In this document: one piece after another, positions 61,066 to 64,000 of the stretch | Numbering within the stretch: position 1 is the first letter of the stretch | Layout: each line of letters begins with the position of its first letter | Assembly (NCBI GenBank): GCA_023525715.1 | Contig: CM042012.1 | Location: 63,063,205-63,127,204 of the forward strand | Length of the DNA stretch: 64,000 nucleotides | Origin: Cichorium intybus | Taxonomy: Eukaryota; Streptophyta; Magnoliopsida; Asterales; Asteraceae | Direction of reading: 5' to 3' | Position numbers and translations under genes: made by a program | The notes under the pieces: model-generated | What the model was told of the DNA's origin: nothing | Databases searched by the model: none | The model's input: only the letters and a program-made list of their open reading frames with translations

Positions 61066-62198
61066 TGACATGCCTAGGTCGTCGTGCGGTCAAAAAAAAG
61101 AAAAACCTAACACACACACTAGCACATTGGTAGTCAGGGTCGATCCGCAGGAGCTACGTGGTCAGTCCAGATGACAGATTACCAACTATAGTGTCACGCT
61201 ATAGTCGGAGGACTTTAGTTTCCAAACCCTTTTCACTAAAATTCAGAATTGCTAAACTAAACAATCCCAAAACAAGCATAGACTAAGCTAAGCTTCAAAC
61301 CAAACCTAGTTACTTTCTGAAATCAGACGTGCATCTCTAATTCAGAAGTAAACAAAGGCATCCAACAATCCAAAACATAAACCAAAACAAGGCATAAACT
61401 ACACCAATAACTAAGATCCAACGGGACAGTCACTGGCTAAAGTTCAGACCTAGAAGGCTAACCTAATTGGCTACTGAAATCAGCGAATGAAAACATTCCA
61501 ACAAGGTCAAAACAATCATCCAAATACAATTCAAACAAAATCCAAGCATTCAAAACCAATAACAAGCATCAAAACACCAAAAAACCAATATTACTTGTAA
61601 CCAAATGATTATTATAAACTCAAATTGAATTCCAATCATCCAATACAGTAACAAAGACTGAAAAACAGTAACCCTAATGCTCAAGGTCAGTGGTTGTCAC
61701 TCCCAAAGACCCTAGCCACTAATACTAACTATTAAACTAAAGGAAATTAAACATAAAAACCTGAAATGCCCAAAAACGAATTGCCGAAAACGAGTTCTTG
61801 GAGTCAAAGAGCCTCTACGGTTGATTTTTCACCAGGGTTTTGCTCAGGGTTTCGGCTGTAAATGCCTCTACTTGTAACCAAATGATTTTTCACCGCGTAT
61901 TTAAGTGAAACGCGGCACGCGTACTTATCGTCTCCCGTTTTCTCGGCCTTTGAATTTGGTGCATCGCCTCGAAGCCGCGTCGCGCGTACTTCATTCCGCG
62001 GCACGCGTACGTGTTTTCCTGATTTTATCTTCTTCTCCAAACTTTTTCCAATTTACACGCTTTTGGTCCCTGTTTTCATTATTTTCTTCCAAACAAGTGC
62101 TGGCACGAAAAGTGAGAATACCATGAGATATATAATATAATTTCACTAAGAATAGGCTCAACAACGACTAAAATATGTAATATCACTAGGCGTTGTCA
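61066..62198 (-). repeat. 5' LTR of element B (1133 bp), TATA region replaced
   Basis: At 61870-61894 the TATA box present in the other LTR is replaced by copies of two short LTR-internal segments (sources 61593-61610 and 61823-61833). The rest aligns throughout with 50716-51855. Confidence 0.93.
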
Positions 62199-62203
62199 GA
62201 TTG

Positions 62204-63113
62204 CTTCATTTAAATTTAATTTAGGGATACGGACCCCATATTTGTTAACAACAAATTTTATCCTCTTGGCTGGTGCATTCCTTAAGGTGTTGCGGTATAA
62301 AGAAGTGAAGGTTTGAGGAGACCCAAATCTAAGGTCTCATCAGTTTTCGAGGTGTAAAAGAAAAATTGGTTTGGTTTATACCCCAAAACTTGTGGAAATA
62401 GATACCAAAAACATCTATAAAAGATTTCATTCCATAGACATAAACATAGTTAATTAACATGAAGAATATTTTGGGCTTCACAATACTTGTATGAAAATAG
62501 ATACCACAAACAATAATCACACAATTCTACTTGTCGATGTTGGGTCTATATCAGCGAGAATCTCAGTGGTGAACAGACCCAACCTTTGCCTGGTGACAGT
62601 GTAATGTCCACTGAGCAGGTTGTTCCCTTCTCGGTCCCCATCCTTCCTTTTCCTATCACACATTTGCATAAGGACCTTCGAACTGTTTAGCGGAAAAAAA
62701 CCGCAAAAGATGAGGACAATGCTTATTAATAAAATTTAAGCAGAAACTTACCACATTTTCAGAGAAATTAAGCTTTGCAAAGACGAAGAGGCGACTAGTC
62801 CAACAATATCCAGTATTAGATCTTCGGCATGAATGACTTTGAGGCTGAAAAACATGACATTGTAGAAGCCGCATTCTTTAGAAAGATCCAAATTTGAACT
62901 TGAATCTCTAATCCTCCATTGATTGTTGATTCCTGCCATGATATTTAAGTGGAAGATTATGTGGGTGGTTTTTTATCAGAAATGGAGATGTAGAAGAAAT
63001 GTTTTGTAGGTAATTAAATAACAGTAAACTGAAAGTCAATATGAAAAGACTGATGTAATGATAATTAATACATTCTGCAAGCATTTGACGGCTGCGAATC
63101 GTTATTTTCGACA
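62204..63113. other. Unassigned region between B and the last LTR
   Basis: Short minus-strand open frames (62939-62748, starting MAGINNQWRIRD; 62630-62520, with YTVTRQRLGLFTTEILADID) look like decayed coding sequence, but I do not recognise the family. Confidence 0.35.
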
Positions 63114-63497
63114 TGTTGGTTTATAAAGATCGATCAAACAAGAATAAAAGAAAGAACAAGACAATAGTTTCAACACAGAAAACCTTTGATCTCACACAGA
63201 GACCCTTTTGATTAACATCAAGTAAGTATTACATAAACCCTAGCAACATATATATACAGCGGCTATGCTATGTATATTTGGAGTATCCCTACAATTCAGG
63301 GAACTCCCAACTATAAACTAGATAAGTATAGAAACTAGATAATCTACAAAAATACGAAAAGTATTACAATGATCTTAAACGAGAATGATCCTTCTTTGAC
63401 AATCATCAGATTCAAAAGGTGTTGTTACTTGATCAGCTGATGCTGATGATCAGCTGATGCTGATGATCAGCTGATGCTGATACTTAACAGCCCAACA
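63114..63497 (-). repeat. 3' LTR of a copia-like element running off the window
   Basis: Ends TGTTGG/CCAACA. On the minus strand a PPT (TTGGGGGAGAT) abuts it at 63498-63508, fixing the orientation. A TATATATA box lies at about 63247-63255. Only this LTR is in the window. Confidence 0.7.
63431..63481. repeat. Three perfect 17-bp repeats in the last LTR
   Basis: GATCAGCTGATGCTGAT three times in a row (63431, 63448, 63465). Each unit holds the palindrome ATCAGCTGAT. They sit within 70 bp of the U3 end of the minus-strand LTR, where enhancers lie. Confidence 0.95.
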
Positions 63498-64000
63498 ATC
63501 TCCCCCAATCTGATGATGTCAAAACCTTTTCAACTGAGAGAGGATTGGCCAAGAGATGCAACATACTCAGCCCCAGAGAGAATCTCAGGCTTGATCCATG
63601 AATACTCAGGAGCATGAAGCTAGGGCTCTCTTCTTCCCAGTTCATGAGAAATCAGCATATGAAAACCCTCAGCTTGCTGGGCCTTGAAGCATTCAAGTCA
63701 AAGATGAAAAAGATGTTCAGTAGAGGCATTCTTCAGATCAGCAGTGCGCATGAAGCACATCTTTCCATTTTCATCTTCATATGTCATTCCATGAAATGGA
63801 GTCCTGACCAGAGTGTAGGCTTCAGTCGGAGCACTAGGAGGAGGAATGTGGTTGAAGTCCTTAGTTCAGAGCCAGATGATGAACCTCCTTAGACTTCCTT
63901 CTTCTTTTCTTAGGACCAGACGTGCTAGGCTTAACAGAGCGATCAGAAGCAGGAATGAGGTTCAGATCATAAACTTTATCGATCCAGATTTTAAGAGCAC
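63498..64000 (-). pseudogene. Interior of the last copia-like element (partial)
   Basis: The minus strand shows broken coding-like pieces: KIWIDKVYDLNLIPASDR at about 63975-63920, followed by a basic stretch (PKKRRRKSKE), and PFHGMTYEDENGKMCF at about 63795-63745. The family was not recognised. Cut by the window edge. Confidence 0.4.

Larger units (their letters stand above)
50716..62198 (-). mobile_element. Element B: full-length Athila LTR retrotransposon, heavily mutated
   Basis: LTRs at 50716-51855 and 61066-62198 (minus strand: TGACAACGCC to TGTCA). Perfect TSD GATTG at 50711-50715 and 62199-62203. The PBS for tRNA-Asp is at 61043-61060 and the PPT at 51856-51872. Reading leftward: gag-protease (60930-58236), RT-RNase H (about 57900-56305), integrase (56253-55102), post-pol hairpin, CG-rich spacer, env-position ORF (54489-53172), conserved 3' block. 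All domains are present, but with many stops and several frameshifts. LTRs differ at roughly 3% or more by eye. Same family as element A. Confidence 0.95.

Overview
This is nuclear DNA of a flowering plant, probably a eudicot. The signs are plant-type Ty3/gypsy lineages (Athila, Tat and Tekay/Del-like chromovirus), Ty1/copia remnants, a Mutator-like DNA transposon with spliceable GT-AG introns, CACTA-type miniature elements and a plant F-box gene. I cannot fix the family; Asteraceae is only a guess. No rRNA, tRNA or CRISPR locus was seen. Only one gene looks like an intact host gene: an F-box protein at 22144-23217. Everything else I recognise is transposon, transposon debris or simple repeat.

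Layout, left to right. 136-3276: non-coding LTR element with perfect TSD. 3358-3820: TCAAACTCGG repeat cluster. 3830-5994: decayed copia gag/integrase/RT on the minus strand. About 6030-16418: a gypsy LTR split by element A (7549-15642), an Athila relative with gag-protease and an env-position ORF but no RT, RNase H or integrase. 18114-19110: copia-like LTR. 19377-21630: Tat pol debris cut by a CACTA-like end, an (AT)n tract and a copia piece. 22144-23217: F-box gene. 23465-24490: small LTR, CACTA MITE and copia scraps. 25384-44429: a Mutator-like element (MULE) with about 118-bp terminal inverted repeats and a 9-bp TSD. Inside it sit a 6.8-kb non-autonomous LTR element P (25793-32600) and a young Tekay-like chromovirus C (35883-42634). 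45300-50600: LTR scraps, a TAGCG-rich element, a CACTA-like end with about 245-bp tandem repeats, and an (AT)n tract. 50716-62198: element B, a full-length but heavily mutated Athila on the minus strand. 63114-64000: LTR and interior of a copia-like element running off the window.

How the parts relate. Elements A and B belong to one family. B keeps gag-PR-RT-RH-INT-env-position ORF and is the kind of partner that could have mobilised A, although both are now broken. In the MULE, a transposase gene reads inward from the right end. A second gene, encoding a GRF-type zinc finger, a coiled coil and a C-terminal membrane segment, reads inward from the left end. The convergent two-gene layout recalls maize MuDR (mudrA/mudrB), but the second protein is different. 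Element P landed in exon 1 of the GRF gene and C landed in an intron of the transposase gene.

The most unusual structures are five tandem, covarying stem-loops in each LTR of C, the MULE-borne GRF gene, three polypurine-tract copies in each Athila element, and recurrent CAG-to-TAG stop codons. All comparisons were made by eye, and divergence figures are approximate.
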